Source of the DNA: Prorocentrum cordatum
Lineage: Eukaryota; Sar; Dinophyceae; Prorocentrales; Prorocentraceae
Direction: 5' to 3'
DNA length: 64,000 nt
NCBI GenBank assembly: GCA_963575745.1
Contig: CAUYUJ010022437.1
Span: 146,143-210,142, forward strand
Under the pieces are notes generated by a model. That model ran no database searches, was not told where the DNA came from, and saw only the letters and a program-made list of their open reading frames with translations. A program made the position numbers and the translations under genes. Shown here piece after piece: positions 21,600-33,684 of this stretch (the stretch's first letter is position 1; the number at the start of each line of letters is the position of its first letter).

Positions 21600-23460
21600 T
21601 CCCCTCCGCGCACGATGCACGATACTGATGTGGTGGCGTACCTTATCGTTGGTTGCCGTGTTTTCGAGGTCGCATTAAAAATGCTTGTTCGCAATGTTCG
21701 CAATGTTGTAACTTATCATTGGAACTTACACAGCCATGACTTAACATCCGCGCTGGTCCAAGATATCCATGAGCGTCTTCGTCCCCAGCTGGCTGCTGGT
21801 CGGCGCTCGCCTTCAGAGGTACTTTCATGTTGGTGTATGACTTCAGCATTGAAGGCGAAGCTGGTGAGCGTGCCACCGCGTTTTGTACTCCTGGTCGTCC
21901 TGATGTTCGGGCAGCGGGTGGCCTGCATGCTGATGCTGGGGCTGTTTCCAGCGATATGACGAAGTGAACGACAACGGCGAGGGGACGTTCCGGCGCATTG
22001 GCACAAAGGGGCGTCAACGGCACCAAAAATTGATTGAGTTTTTATTGGGACGGTGGGTTGGCTGCTCTGCCAGACGTTTCCGAGCACTGTTGTTCTGGGC
22101 GTCAAAAACACTTCCGTTGGCAATCCTTCACGCCTCACGGTTTAAGAAGGTGGGCGAATCATTTGGCTTAAGAAGGCGCGTGTGAGGTTAAGAAGATGGG
22201 TCAAGAACATGAGTGTGGCATGATTGTGGGGCATCGTAGTGTTCGGCTTGCGGTCTCTCCCGTTTCTTTCTTGCCTTGCACGCCTTGCGGCTCGCCTGGC
22301 TGCTCTGAGGGGAGCGGCCCGAGGAACAGAGGTACTGTTTTTAGTCCGCGTTGACCGCGGCTTCTTTTTTGTTGAAAAAATCTGCGGCGCACCCGCGGCC
22401 GCTCTGGCCCTGAGCCTAATACCACCCGGCGCGCGCCCTGCTAGGGCTGTCGGTGTTCGCCGGGCTCCCAGTGCTCCTCCGTCATTGGGCCCCCTTGTGG
22501 CCCTTCGCCTCTCGGTGCTGGGGCTCCCCCCTGCGCCCCGCCCGTCGCGGGGTGCTCGGGGCTCCTTCGTCACTCTACTTTCCCTCCCCGCACGGGGTCG
22601 ACGGACACCTGGTCCTCCCCCGCCGCGCTGCTCATCCCTGTCTGTCCTCAGGCTGGGTTCTCCTACCTCCTGGGCGGCGCGCGCCGCTCGCACCCGCCCT
22701 TTCGGCGCCACCCCTTCCAGTCCTCCGTCTGGGCCCTCTCGGCACCTTGGCGGCGCGGGCTGCTCGCCCCCGCCTGATGGCCCCCACGGCCTCCCCCCCT
22801 GCCTCGTCCTGCCGTCCTCTGGCCGTTCCCTCCCGCCACCTGCTGCGTGGTCTGTTCGCACCCGCCCAGGCTGCCACCCCGACGCCCCTCGGTGCCTGGC
22901 GATCCGGATCTATTCCGTTGAACGCCCGCGTGCCCAGTCTTTCCTCGGAGACGGTGGCTTGCTGCCATACGTTCCGCGTCCCTTGTCCTGCCCTGTGCTT
23001 GCTGTGCGTCATGGTGTTTGTCTTCCTCGTCAGGGACGTGATTGGCTACCCGAATGACCACCTGGTGCTGCACGTCGCCCGGATGGGTTTCCTGGCGCGC
23101 GCCCTCTTGTGAGCGGCAGCGAGGCTTGCCTCCTGTTTGCCTCTCCCTTTGCGTGGTCTTGTGTCTCTTTTCGCCCTCCCTTCTCCTCGTGCGCGAGTTT
23201 AGGCCGCTGCCCGTGTGCATCGCTCCTGGGCGCCGCCCGACCTCTCCCGCCGCGGTCGCGATCAAAAAGTATCCCCGCCAGCCCATTCAGAAGCCCTGCC
23301 CACGAGAGTTGACAGGAAAAAGGCACGAAGGGACACACCCAGGGAAACAAAGCGAGCAACCAGGATGAACTGAGAGATCTCTGGGAGCAAGGGGGTTGCC
23401 TTGGAAGGCCTCTTCGGGCCATCCCTGGGGGCCGCGTGGAGGCGAGGGGGAGAAGGGGGA
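21600..23460. other. No gene recognised
   Basis: 21600-22160 is less GC-rich with short frames on both strands but no recognised domain. 22250-23250 is very GC-rich, and its long frames are Pro/Arg/Ala/Leu-dominated and probably fortuitous. A short GGA run lies at 23470-23520. Confidence 0.35.
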
Positions 23461-23559
23461 GGAAAAGGAGGTGGAGGAGGAGGAGGAGGAAAGGGAGGAG
23501 GAGGAGGAGGAGGAGGAGGAAGCGGAGGCCTCTTGGGCGCCTCTTGGGGCACTCTTGGG

Positions 23560-24560
23560 GCCTCCTGGGAGTTTCCTGGGGGCCTCTTGGGGGGTTTTGG
23601 GGGGCCTTTGAGGGTTTCTTGGAGGCTTCTTGGGCGGTCTTAGGGCGTTCCTGGCGTGTCTGACGCCGTCGGAAGCCGTCTTGGGGGCCTGTCTGGGTTA
23701 TTTCGGGGCCGTACTGGAGCATATCAAGGGCCCACAGCGGCCATTTTGGGCGTTTTGGAAGCCTGCTGGACCGTTTGGGGGCTCTCTTGGGGCCGCCTTG
23801 GGGGCTTTCTGGGCCGTCATGGGACCATCTTGGAGGCCTCTTGGGCGATCATGGGGGCCTTTTGCGCCGTCTTGAGCCGTCGAAATGCCGAGCGATCAGT
23901 GAATTTGTCGATCAGAGAATTTGGGCGATCAGTGAATTTGTCCTCTTCGTGCCCGCCTGGGGGACCTCCTGGACGCCTTTTGGGCCGTCTTGGGGGCCTT
24001 TGGGGGGCCTTTTGGGCCGTCTTGCGCCATCCTGGGGCCATCTTAGATTGTCTTGGGTGCATATTGGGCCTTTTTGGATGCATTCTGGGGCCATTTTAGC
24101 CGTCTTGGGTGCCATTTTGGCTGTCTTGGAGGCCTCTTGGGCCGTCTTGCTGCCGTTTTTGAGGCCCTTTGGGTTGTCATGGGGCCATCTTGGAAGCCTC
24201 GTGTGCGATCCTGGGGGCCTCTTGGGCCGTCTTGAGCCGTCGGAATGCCGAAAAGAAGGGCATGCCACAATCTTTCAAACATTTGATCAATGATTTTGGC
24301 CTCTTCGGGCCCTCCTGGGGGACCTCTTGCGGGCCTCTTGGGGTCGCGGGGGCCTCTGAGGGGTTTCTTGGGCCGTCTTGGGCCATCTGGTGGCCATCTC
24401 GGGCAGTTTTGGGTGCATATTGGGACGTATTGGAGGCATCTTGGGGCCACCGTAGCAGTCTTGGAGGCCATCTTGGGCGTCTTGGAAGCCATCTTGGGGC
24501 CCTCTTGGGGCCCTCTTGGGGCTCCTCTTGGGGGCCATGGAAGGCCTCTTGGGGCCATCT
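23560..24560 (+). repeat. GGCCTCTTGG-type repeat, 1 kb block
   Basis: Tandem degenerate units such as GGCCATCTTGG, GGCCTCTTGGG and GCCGTCTTGGG. It is interrupted at 23890-23950 and 24240-24300 by AT-richer inserts that both follow GTCGNAATGCCGA. Confidence 0.8.
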
Positions 24561-24589
24561 TGAAGGCTTTCGAACAAAGAAGGGGCTGG

Positions 24590-25000
24590 GATAACGCTCG
24601 GCCCTCCCCCCCTCCCCCCCCTCAAAAAAAAGAAGGGAGGCCCAAATGGGGGCACAACCTCCGTAACACCAGCGATTGTTGGCGCCCAGAGGGGTTGTGG
24701 GATAACGTTGGGCCCACCCCCCAAACTGCTAACATGGGGCCAACATCGTAGTACAACCACTCAATGGTTTTGGCGCCCACAGGGCTGGTGGGACATCCCC
24801 CCCAGAGGCCACAATGGTGCCAAAACCTTAGTAAACCTATGATTGTGGTTTCCTCGCCGAGGCTGTTTTGGACGCTTTGACACTTCGCGCCCTCCCCCCC
24901 CCCAAAAAAAAAAACAAAAAAAAAACAGGGTGAGGGGTAAGGGGAGGGGTAAAACCTTCCCCGTATGGGGAAGAGGGTTTTTGAAGGGGAAGAGGGGAGA
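24590..25000 (+). repeat. ~85-bp degenerate tandem repeat between C/A homopolymers
   Basis: Three units share a GGNGCCAACATC/CNTAGTA block, then TGGTTTTGGCGCCCACAGG and CTGGTGGGACA. They are flanked by two CCCTCCCCCCC-AAAAAAA runs (24604 and 24890). A partial fourth unit (CGCCCAACGGGCTGGTGGGA) lies at about 25023. Confidence 0.6.
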
Positions 25001-25520
25001 GGAATCTCGTTAGACGACTTGCCGCCCAACGGGCTGGTGGGATGGTCTGGTCATTGTGTTGTCGTCACATGGGGTGTTCGGTTTATGCGCGCTCAGTCTC
25101 GCTCGCGTCCTGCCCCACGTGCCGTCTACGACGATCCGTTCTTCCTCATCCTTATGAAGGAATACGAGGCCACTGCTCGTCTGGACTGCCTGGAGTGGGA
25201 TCCACATGGTTTGCTCGATCCAGCCACCTCGTGGCGTCATGCCGCCGCTGTCGCTGTGCGTGGTCTTTCCATGCAGACCTTCAAGGCATCGCTGGCATCT
25301 CGAGCGATGTTATCACGTTCGGTTTGTCGTGCTGCATGGCGCCAAGATGCTCGGCTTGTGAAGTGCACTATTGCTCATCAGTCGTGGCCTCAGCGGTTTG
25401 GGGTCAGCTTCAGTGACACATGGTCCCATGATCTGCACGCGAACCTTCAAACACGATCCTGGCGAAGGGCCCAACCATCTGCAGTTGTGAGTACCGCAAT
25501 TGTGAATATCTTCTTCAGTG
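25000..25520 (+). pseudogene. Decayed LINE: endonuclease end and linker
   Basis: A single plus frame (24965-25732). At 25037 it reads GWSGHCVVVTWGVR, which fits the end of an APE-type endonuclease (S-D-H-x-x-V..) with D changed to G. Further on come RLDCLEWDPHGLLDP and CRAAWRQDARLV, similar to the linker between endonuclease and RT in dinoflagellate LINEs. It leads straight into the tandem array at 25553. Likely the 5' part of the same element whose RT lies at 27180. Confidence 0.45.
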
Positions 25521-25552
25521 GAGCTCCCTGTGGGACCGCGAAGCGCTACACT

Positions 25553-26640
25553 GGGTGGGAGGAAAACATGCGGGCGGTAGCACTGGGGCCGTCGGTGGAG
25601 CTCCGTATGGGGCTACGGCTCGCTGCATTGTGTGGGGGGGACGCATTCGGGCGTTATCATTGGGACCTTCGGTGGAGCTCCGTATGGGGCCGCGCAACGC
25701 TGCACTGGGTGGGGGTCGCATGCGGACGGTAACACTGGGACCTTCGGTGGAGCTCCCTATGTGCCCACGCCACGCTGTATTGGGGGGGGGGGGGGGGGCG
25801 CAGGCTGGCGGTAGCACTGGAGCCATCGGTGGAGCTGGAGCCATCGGTGGAGTTTCCTATGTGGCCACGCAACGCTGTACTGGGTAGGGGTGCGGGGGGG
25901 ACGCATGCGGGCGGTAGCGGTGGGACCTTCGGTGGAGTCCCGTCTGGGTGTGGGGGACGCATGCGGGCGGTAGTGTTGGGGTCGTCGGTGGAGTTCCTTA
26001 CGGGGCCTCGAAAGGCTGTATTTGGCGGGGGGACGCATGCGAGCGGTAGCATTGAGGCCGTCGGTTGAGTTTCCCATGGGGCCACGCAACGCTGTACTGG
26101 GGGTGGGGGAGGGATGCATGCGGGCGGTAGCATTGGGGCAGTCGGTGGATCTCCGTATGGGGCCACGAAGCGCGTTACTGGGTGGGGGGGGCGCAGGCGG
26201 GCGGTAGCATTGGGGCCGTCGGTGGAGTTCCCTATGGGGACACAAAGCGCTGTACTGGATGGGGGGGATGCATGCGGGCGGTAGCGCTGGGACCTTCGGT
26301 GGAGCTCCGTATTGGGCCACGAAACGCTGTACTTGGTGGGGGTGGACGCATGCGGGCGGTAGCACTGGGGCCGTCGGTGGAGTTCCCTTTGAGGCCACGA
26401 AGCGCTGTACTGGGTTGGGGGGGATGCATGCGGGCGGTAGCACTGGGGCCGTCGGTGGAGCTCCGTATGAGGCCACGCACCGCTGTACTGGGTGGGGGGG
26501 ACGCATGCGGGCGGTAGCGTTGGGGCCTTCGGTGGAGCTCCTTAAGGGGTCACGAAACGCTGTACTGGGTGGGGGGACGCATGCGGGCGGTAACAGTGGG
26601 ACCTTCGGTGGAGCTCTTTATGGGGCCACGAAGCGTGTGA
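25553..26640 (+). repeat. ~80-bp tandem array, about 14 units
   Basis: Each unit reads GACGCATGCGGGCGGTAGC, CTGGGGCCGTCGGTGGAGCT, CCGTATGGGGCCACGNAACG and CTGTACTGGGTGGGGGG. All three reading frames are open over long stretches on both strands. Single-unit relatives occur at about 29780 and 30795. Confidence 0.93.
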
Positions 26641-27179
26641 GGGATGTGTTGGAACGGGTGATGACGATGATGATGGGAGGAGGCAGGAGGGGGAGGAGGA
26701 AGGAAGGAAGGAAGGAAGGAGGAGCGCGGGGCGTTGGCTCTTCAGAGCGAAGTCGCATCACCACAGGATGGTTGGGAACAGGAGGATGCGGCGCGGCGCG
26801 AAGCGCGAAGCCACCGAACGGGTCCTTGATGGCGCCCACGCTCAGGCACAAGAGCCCTGTCACTGAGCCCTGTCTCCTTGTCCAAAAACGTTCGGCATTC
26901 AGGCGTTGCCAGATGTGGAGGCCGCTTGCCAGGCGTGAGAGCATGTCTGCGGTCGTGGGCTCGGAGGCTCGGCGGCCTGGGCCCCATCGATTGACGCGGG
27001 AGCCAGGCTGGCGGATGCTTTTACTCGGGTTTGAGCCTCCGTGTTTGGTAGTGCTGCTTCGTTCCTCCTGGTGTTCATCAGCATGCCTCTCGTCTGGACC
27101 CCAGTGGCGGCTTTCTGGACACTGAGCCCCCGTTGACTCTGCATCTTCGGAGAGTCCTGGGTCTCGGGCTGCACCCGGC

Positions 27180-28105
27180 CCTGATGGGCTTCGGCATGCC
27201 GCGTGGAGGGATGGGAAAGGGGTATGGCTTCCCATGTAGGTCCATTGACATCTCTGTTCGGGGCGGGCGATGCCGTCATCGTCGTCGGGCCTGCTGGCTC
27301 CATTCATCCCGAAGCCTCTCAAAGATGGTATCCAAGAGCCTCATGCAGACGGAGTCTTGAGAGTCCCTGGAGTCACCAGACCCTTGGTTTGAAGCACGCG
27401 GCGAACAAAGCCATACGTGCGGCGCTCAACGGCCGTTTCCAAAGAGTGGCTCAACAGGTCGCTGCGAAGTCTCAGAACTGGCTGAATATGCCGGCGCGCA
27501 TCTCTGAATCACATCGTGGCCTTCGACATGTACGCGATACCCGCTAGTGTCAAGTCCCACTCAGAGCCCCACGGGATCCCCACGTTGCTCGGCTTCGACT
27601 TGGCCCAGGCGTGCCCGTCTGCGCGACAAATCTGCCTACTATGTTGCCTTTGCCGGCATCGTGGCCCAGACGCGTTTCTTCGTGCAGCTGATTTGCTTCA
27701 TCGGCGTAGCCCGCGCCTGCATGGTTCTTGTAGCCTGACCTTCATGCACTACATGGACAGCGGAGTGCTCCAGGGGTGCCCCCTCAGTGGGGGTATGTTC
27801 GGCGTGGCGGTTATCCGGGTCCTTTTGGACCTCGTGGGCTCCTTGGTCATGCCTTCCCCGTCGTTGGGTGCTATGGGTGCCTGTGCCGATGGCATAGGAG
27901 CTGCGGTCTGGCGTCGTCGTGCCTTCGCCGTCTGGCTCTAGTCTTCTTGCGGGCAGCGATGCTGGCCAACCTGCACCTCGAACCCAAGAAGTGCCTGGCT
28001 ATTTCATTATGGCCCCCACTGTCAGAGGAAGTTGCGCGCGCCTTGCGCTCCGCCCTGCAGGTAGTCGACAGCTCGCGGCAAGCTTTTGATACTGTGGACA
28101 AGTGA
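27180..28105 (+). pseudogene. Decayed LINE reverse transcriptase
   Basis: RT blocks are recognisable but spread over shifted frames: GLKHAANKAIRAALNGRFQR (about 27386, frame 2), LLGFDLAQACPS as motif A (about 27582, frame 3), SGVLQGCPLSGG as motif B (about 27761), GACADGIGAAV as motif C with the second Asp lost (about 27868), then LHLEPKKCLAISL (about 27973, frame 2 again). Frame changes and the damaged motif C mark it as dead. Its wording differs from the RT at 36.9 kb, so it belongs to a different LINE lineage. Confidence 0.75.
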
Positions 28106-28236
28106 AGTCACCTGGTGTTCTGGGTTGGCCCAGCGGCTTCTCTCTCCGATCAATGGCAGACTCCAGGTCTCAAGCATCACGCGCGCACCATCACCATCAG
28201 CCAGCAGGAAGCCCCTACTGATGTCGTAGCACGGCT

Positions 28237-28614
28237 CTATATATGCTGAACGAGCTTTCTCAGCATCTTGAATCGTGCAGCTTTCACCGAGTTCTTAGGA
28301 TCTTGGGCAGCGGCAGTGGCATTTGGCCGCGCAGTTTTGGAGCACGCCCAGATCGATGGTCGCGATGTCCGACGTCTTTTGTTTTTTGTGGAATCCAGGT
28401 CTCCTAAAGTATCGATCAGCATCAGCATGCGTGCAGGACGCAGCATCTCTGATGCTCGCGGCCCTGGCTGCCACAAAATAATGGCAATCTCATCTTGCTC
28501 GACACTGCCGATTGCTTCGAGAAGTCTGTACAGTTGATACTTGAGGTGGATTTTTGATGGTGCTTCATCTCTGTCCTTGACGGCTTTCTTCCCACCAGTT
28601 GTATTTTCTGGCAT
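28237..28614 (-). CDS. Hypothetical ORF antisense within the LINE relic
   Basis: 125 codons with a true ATG. The composition is unusually balanced for this window: a Lys-rich start, IHLKYQLYRLLEAIGSVEQD, then DEIAIILWQPGPR and a Lys/Arg-rich tail. No domain recognised. It could be an insertion carrying a gene fragment or a fortuitous frame. Confidence 0.25.
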   Translation of the reverse strand: MPENTTGGKKAVKDRDEAPSKIHLKYQLYRLLEAIGSVEQDEIAIILWQPGPRASEMLRPARMLMLIDTLGDLDSTKNKRRRTSRPSIWACSKTARPNATAAAQDPKNSVKAARFKMLRKLVQHI

Positions 28615-28901
28615 AGCGGGTGGATGCCATGGGCGACGCTGGGCAGCAGGCAGTGAATGTTAGCGTTGTTGTTCCGAGGCGGCAGGCAGTGACTGCTGAG
28701 CTGCGCCTCCCCCGTAGTTCTTCGAATGAGCGTGGGATTCGGAAGCACACATGGCAGTCTGCACTTTAGTGGTTGATGCCTCCGAGTGTCTTCCCTGATG
28801 TAACCCCTCACCGTGTGCGGCGCCGACCGAGGAAGCATTTTGATACTGCTATCACGTTCGGTTTTTCCCAGTAGCTGAAAGAACACAGCCATTGTGCGCG
28901 C

Positions 28902-29450
28902 ATGACGTGGCGTTATGATTATTCAGCGACACCTGCAGCGACAAGGGGTGCATATGGTTGCCCTGACCAGCCCGACTCCGTCTACCATTGCGTCCTGGCC
29001 TGCGATCGCTGTCACCATTTCGCGGCTTTGGTTCTCAGTGTTGACGTTGCCAGACATCGTGTCTGGCGGCTTGGAGTTCTGGAGAGCGGTGTATTCTCGC
29101 CTGCGCTGGCCATGCAACATCATGTTCGACTGAGGTACCATAAGGGTGCCAATGGTGTCTTGTATCAGTTCGCCCACAACCTGATCGGTCTTGCGAAGCT
29201 AGTTTCGACAGTGCCACTTCGCGGTTACCAGCGTCGACAGCTTCGACGTCGAGAGCTCGATCGAGTGATTTTTGAGGCGCGGAGAGCAGCTGGTACTTCA
29301 TCGAGAGCATCATCCGCCTCTGCCTCCTTTGCCTCTCAGTCCCCATCAGAACCGTCGTCTTCGGCCAGCTGCAGTCCGCGCCTTGCCACCGTGGTGAGGA
29401 CACTCGCTGCGCGCTGCCGACGGCACAGCCCCTCTTTCTCGTTATGGTGA
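28902..29450 (+). pseudogene. Decayed LINE C-terminal region
   Basis: 182-codon plus frame beginning with a Cys/His cluster (GCPDQPDSVYHCVLACDRC) like the C-x-x..H..C motif at the C-terminus of dinoflagellate LINE proteins. It ends in a Ser-rich tail. It lies in the expected order downstream of the RT relic at 27180-28105. Confidence 0.5.
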
Positions 29451-29849
29451 GTAGTAGCAGCAGCATGGCAGTTGGAGGTCAGAGTGGGAGCTTGAGCTTC
29501 TCGTGGGCACGCTCCACCTCCTCGTCCGTGTCCCCCTTCTCCACGCCTGCCTCACACCCTTCCAGAGGCGTAGAGAGGCCCCCGTGTCCCAGTTGGGGCA
29601 GGAGGACGCCGGCGCGGCGCTTCCCACGCTTAGCCCGCCGTGGAATGTCTGAGCCGACCGCCCGGTTGGGACTGAGCCTGCCCTGGCAGTGCGAATACGC
29701 CTTCGGGCGCACCGTGGGCCTGGTCGACCTCCGGCCAAGCCATGTCCGCCCCCCCCCCCAATCAACAAAGTTGCCGCAAGATGGAGCGCCATCCCTACGG
29801 GGCCACGAAGCGTGTGAGCGGTGTGCCGCTATGGGGCGCGGGAGTGGTG

Positions 29850-29995
29850 GGAGGAGGAGGGGGAGGAGGAGGGGGAGGAGGAGAAGGAGGAGGAGGAGGA
29901 GGACGAAGAGTAGGAGGAGGCGGAGGAGGAGGAGGAGGACGAAGAGTAGGAGGAGGCGGAGGAGGAGGAGGAGGCGCAGGAGGAAAATCATGATG
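29850..29995 (+). repeat. GGA-rich microsatellite
   Basis: GGA triplets with two GACGAAGAGTAGG interruptions spaced 60 bases apart. Confidence 0.85.
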
Positions 29996-30002
29996 GTGTT
30001 GA

Positions 30003-30620
<618 letters not shown>

Positions 30621-30629
30621 GAGATGATG

Positions 30630-30725
30630 ATGATGAGGAGGAGGAGGAGGAGGAGAGGAGGAGGAGGAGGAGGAGGAGGAGACAGAGGAGGAGGAGCAGG
30701 AGCAGGAGCAGGAGCAGGAGGAACG
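30630..30725 (+). repeat. (GGA)n microsatellite
   Basis: GGA triplets ending in four GGAGCA hexamers. Confidence 0.88.
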
Positions 30726-31002
30726 CGAGGGGCTGCCTGCAAAACGAGGACCCAACACCGCTGGATGGTGAGGGAACGCAAAAAAGATGCCGCAAGGTGG
30801 AGCGCCATCCCAGGGTCCAGTGCGACGCGGTGTACCCCTTGGCGAGGGCACCGAAGGCCCCCTCGGCGGCGCGCGCCGCCGCTGTCTCTGGCCCTCGGTC
30901 GCCCGCGCCGCGCTCGCCGCGCTGCGCCGCGCGCCGCTGCAAGCGGCCGCCGCCGCCGCCACGGCCGCCGCCGCCCGTGTCCCGATCAGATCGGGGTCAC
31001 GC

Positions 31003-31690
31003 AGACCTCGGGATTTGAAGGCAGCAGGACGAGGAAGGGGATGATGATGATGATGATGATGATGAGGAGGAGGAGGAGGAGGAGGAGGAGGAGGAGGAGG
31101 AGAGGAGGAGGGAGGAGGAGGGAGCAGGAGGAGGGAGGAGAGGAGGGAGGAGGATGAGGAGGGAGGAGGGAGGAGGAGGAGGAGGAGGCAAAGGGGGCGG
31201 ATGAGGAGGAGGAAGAGGAGGAAGAGGAGGAATCTGAGGAGGAGGAGGAGGACGAGGAAGAGGAGGGAGGTGGAGGAGGAGAGGGATGAGGAGGACGAAG
31301 ATGAGGAGAAGGATGAGGAAACGGAGAAGGAGGAGTAGGAGGCGGCGGAGGAGGAGGAGGAAGAGGAGGAGGAGGAGGAGGAGCAGGAGCAGGAGCAGGA
31401 GGAGGAGGAGGAGGATGTGGCGGAGGAGGAGGATCGGGCAAGCCTCGGGACTTGAAGGCAGCAGGAACAGCCGGCGGAGGAGGCAGAGGAGGATACTCAC
31501 GCAGGCCTCGGGCTTGAAGGCAGCAGGAGGAGAAGGTGGAGGAGGTGGAGGAGGAGGATCAGGCAGGCCCCGGACTTGAAGGGAGCAGAAGGAGGCGGCG
31601 GCGGCGAAGGAGGAGGAGGAGGAGGAGGATCATGGAGGCCTCGGGTTTGAAGGCAGGAGGAGGCGGAGGAGGCTCAGAAGATACAGCCAG
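31003..31690 (+). repeat. GGA tract carrying a CCTCGGGACTTGAAGGCAGC module
   Basis: The module recurs at about 31007, 31440, 31505, 31567 and 31638, separated by GGA stretches, with a short GAT run at 31038-31063. The last four are 60-70 bp apart. Confidence 0.85.
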
Positions 31691-32299
31691 GGTGCCGGAG
31701 TGAGGCCCGTTTTGGGTTCGGCAGGGGCTCTTCTTCGGGCCGCTCGATGGGTCCAGTTATGTCAGGGAGCAAACTTTCGGCCGAGAACCCGGCGTGGCCC
31801 GGCAAGCCCGTCCGTGCCCTATTCAGCGATCCTCGGGTCAGCCCGATGATTGTAGGAGGAGGGGGAGGAGGGGAAGGAGGACATGAGAATTATAGGATCG
31901 ATTGCTCGATCTCGGAGCGTTCCAGAACGCCCGATGCATCCTCCAGACCCACCAATAATTCTTGGTTTACCTTCATCCCGATGCGTCTTCGTTCAGATCT
32001 CGCTTTAGACGAGAGTGTTCGAGGTTCGAGGTTCCTGGACGCTGTCGTCCTGTTTTGGGCATCCGGGCAGGCTCCTCCTGGCAGCGGCGGGATTCCGGAC
32101 AACGCCCTAGCCAGACAACACCGCTAGACAAGCCTGCCGAACGTGGACCTCCGACCCAGCTTCTAGACAGGGGTGCTTTGAGACAGTCGGCCCAACGTGG
32201 CCGCCCCCGGGGCCCAGGACCGCCGGAAAGCGACTCGGGAGAGCCGGCCGGGGGGAACCTGCTGGGCCTTACTCGGGAGCCCTGCAGGCGGGGGTCAAG

Positions 32300-32490
32300 T
32301 GCAGACGGGGGTCAGCCAGAGCGCCAGCTCTTGCAGGATCCTGCAGGGCCAGGGGCGCACTGACCCGGGTTTGGGTGCAGGATCTTGCAGGCTCCTTCGC
32401 ACTGACCCGGGTTTGGGTGCAGGATCTTGCAGGATTCTGCAAGGCCTGACTGACCCGGGTCTGGATTGACCCGGGTCAGAAGATCCCCGA
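32300..32490 (+). repeat. GACCCGGGTTTGGGTGCAGG tandem repeat
   Basis: About three units of 46-60 bases, each with CTGACCCGGGT and AGGATCTTGCAGG. Confidence 0.85.
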
Positions 32491-32566
32491 CTTACCAGGG
32501 CTTCCGCATTCAAAGACGACGACGACGACGACGTCGCAGGTCTGGGTCCAGAATGAAGGCTGGCGG

Positions 32567-32727
32567 CGCGCAGAGGGGGGTATGGGGGAGGGGGGAAGGC
32601 TTCTTAGAAGAGGGCTGCTTCTTGGAAGGCGCCGGCCTTTACATCCGTAGACGAGGCCCGCGCCTCCTAAGAAGCAGGGGTGCTCCCAAGAAGCCTTCCC
32701 CCCTCCCCATAAACCCCCCTCTGCGCG
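32567..32727. mobile_element. 161-bp inverted-repeat (hairpin) element
   Basis: Arms start CGCGCAGAGGGGGGTATGGG and end CCCATAAACCCCCCTCTGCG, with inner pairing of AAGGCTTCTT with AAGAAGCCTT and GCTGCTTCTTGGAAGGCGC with its partner. The unpaired centre is about 20 bases. Size and form are close to the hairpin at 7936. Confidence 0.75.
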
Positions 32728-33020
32728 TGGTCGAGAAGGTCCGATGTCCCCTCGGGCACTTTCTCTGATGCCGTCGGCGGCCTTCGGAGGCCCTGGTCGC
32801 CGCCGCGAGGGCCCGCCTCGATTCGATCGGGGCGAGTCGAGGTCGAGCTCACTTGGCTCGCTCTGCTTCGATCTCGACCCCGCGGCGGTCTGGGGCGCGG
32901 CCCGCCTCGCGCGCGGCGCCCCCGCGCGCTCGGGCGCGGCCGACCCTGTCCGCTCGCTCCGAGCCGGCCCGGCCTCGCGGCCCGAGGCGGCCCGTTCCAG
33001 AGCTCGCTCCGAGCCGAAGC

Positions 33021-33204
33021 CCCAGAGATCCAGCGCGTGGAAAAAATCGAGACGGAGGTTTTTCGCTGTTTTCGGCCTCTGGAGGCCCTCGCCGGGCCTC
33101 GGGACCGTCAACAAAACGACTCAGGGCGACGAGCCGGTCCTGGGGAGTGGGTCGAGACTTCCGGGGAGCCCGCATTGAAAAAAACACGGCATCGGATCTC
33201 TGGG
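33021..33204 (+). mobile_element. Family A TIR element
   Basis: 184 bp from CCCAGAGATCCAGCGCGTGG to CACGGCATCGGATCTCTGGG. Core blocks: GACGGAGGTTTTTCGCTG, GGAGGCCCTCGCCGGGCC, AAACGACTCAGGGCGAC and GTCGAGACTTCCGGGGA. Confidence 0.8.
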
Positions 33205-33684
33205 TCGCCCTCGCGATCTGATGGCGGCTCATCCTGTCGGAGGATTCCGAGTTCCTATAAGGAGTAGATCAGTACGCAGTGCTCGGGCTCCGTCTGGGCT
33301 TACCTACTTCCTTTGGATGCAGCCTCCCCTAATAGGGTGCTCAGACCGCACGCAGTAGTCCGCACGGAGTGCTCGGGCTCCGTCTGAGCTTACTCCGTCC
33401 GGACTGGGCGTCTCCTGATCATAGTGCTCGCTCATAGCTGACCCGTCTTCGCGACCCGATGCTGGCTCTTTCTGCCGCGGCCAGAGCCCGCCCGTGATCC
33501 TTGTCACATCACACTGGGCGGGTCTCCGAGTCCCAGCGGCGCGTAGACTGGACTGGACTCGCTCGGCCCGTCTTCGAATGGCTTCTGCGGTTTTTTGGGG
33601 GATGCTCTTCGTGGGCGAGAATCGGCGGCGAAATCCGAACCCCACCTGCGCCGATCCACGATGCAGGCAGCTCGATGGGCGGCG

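Noticed and set aside
22224-23057. 277-codon plus frame as a protein gene
   Set aside because: Composition is dominated by Pro, Arg, Leu, Ala and Ser as in any very GC-rich frame here, with no domain, and overlapping frames are open on both strands.
24100-24130. GCCATTTTGGCTGTCTTGG as another spliced-leader relic
   Set aside because: It is one unit of the local TCTTGG repeat; the match is limited to CCATTTTGGC and no coding sequence follows.
25515-26506. Repetitive PPACIPP / ELHRR peptides on the minus strand
   Set aside because: Generated by the 80-bp tandem array; the same peptides continue in different frames as unit length varies.
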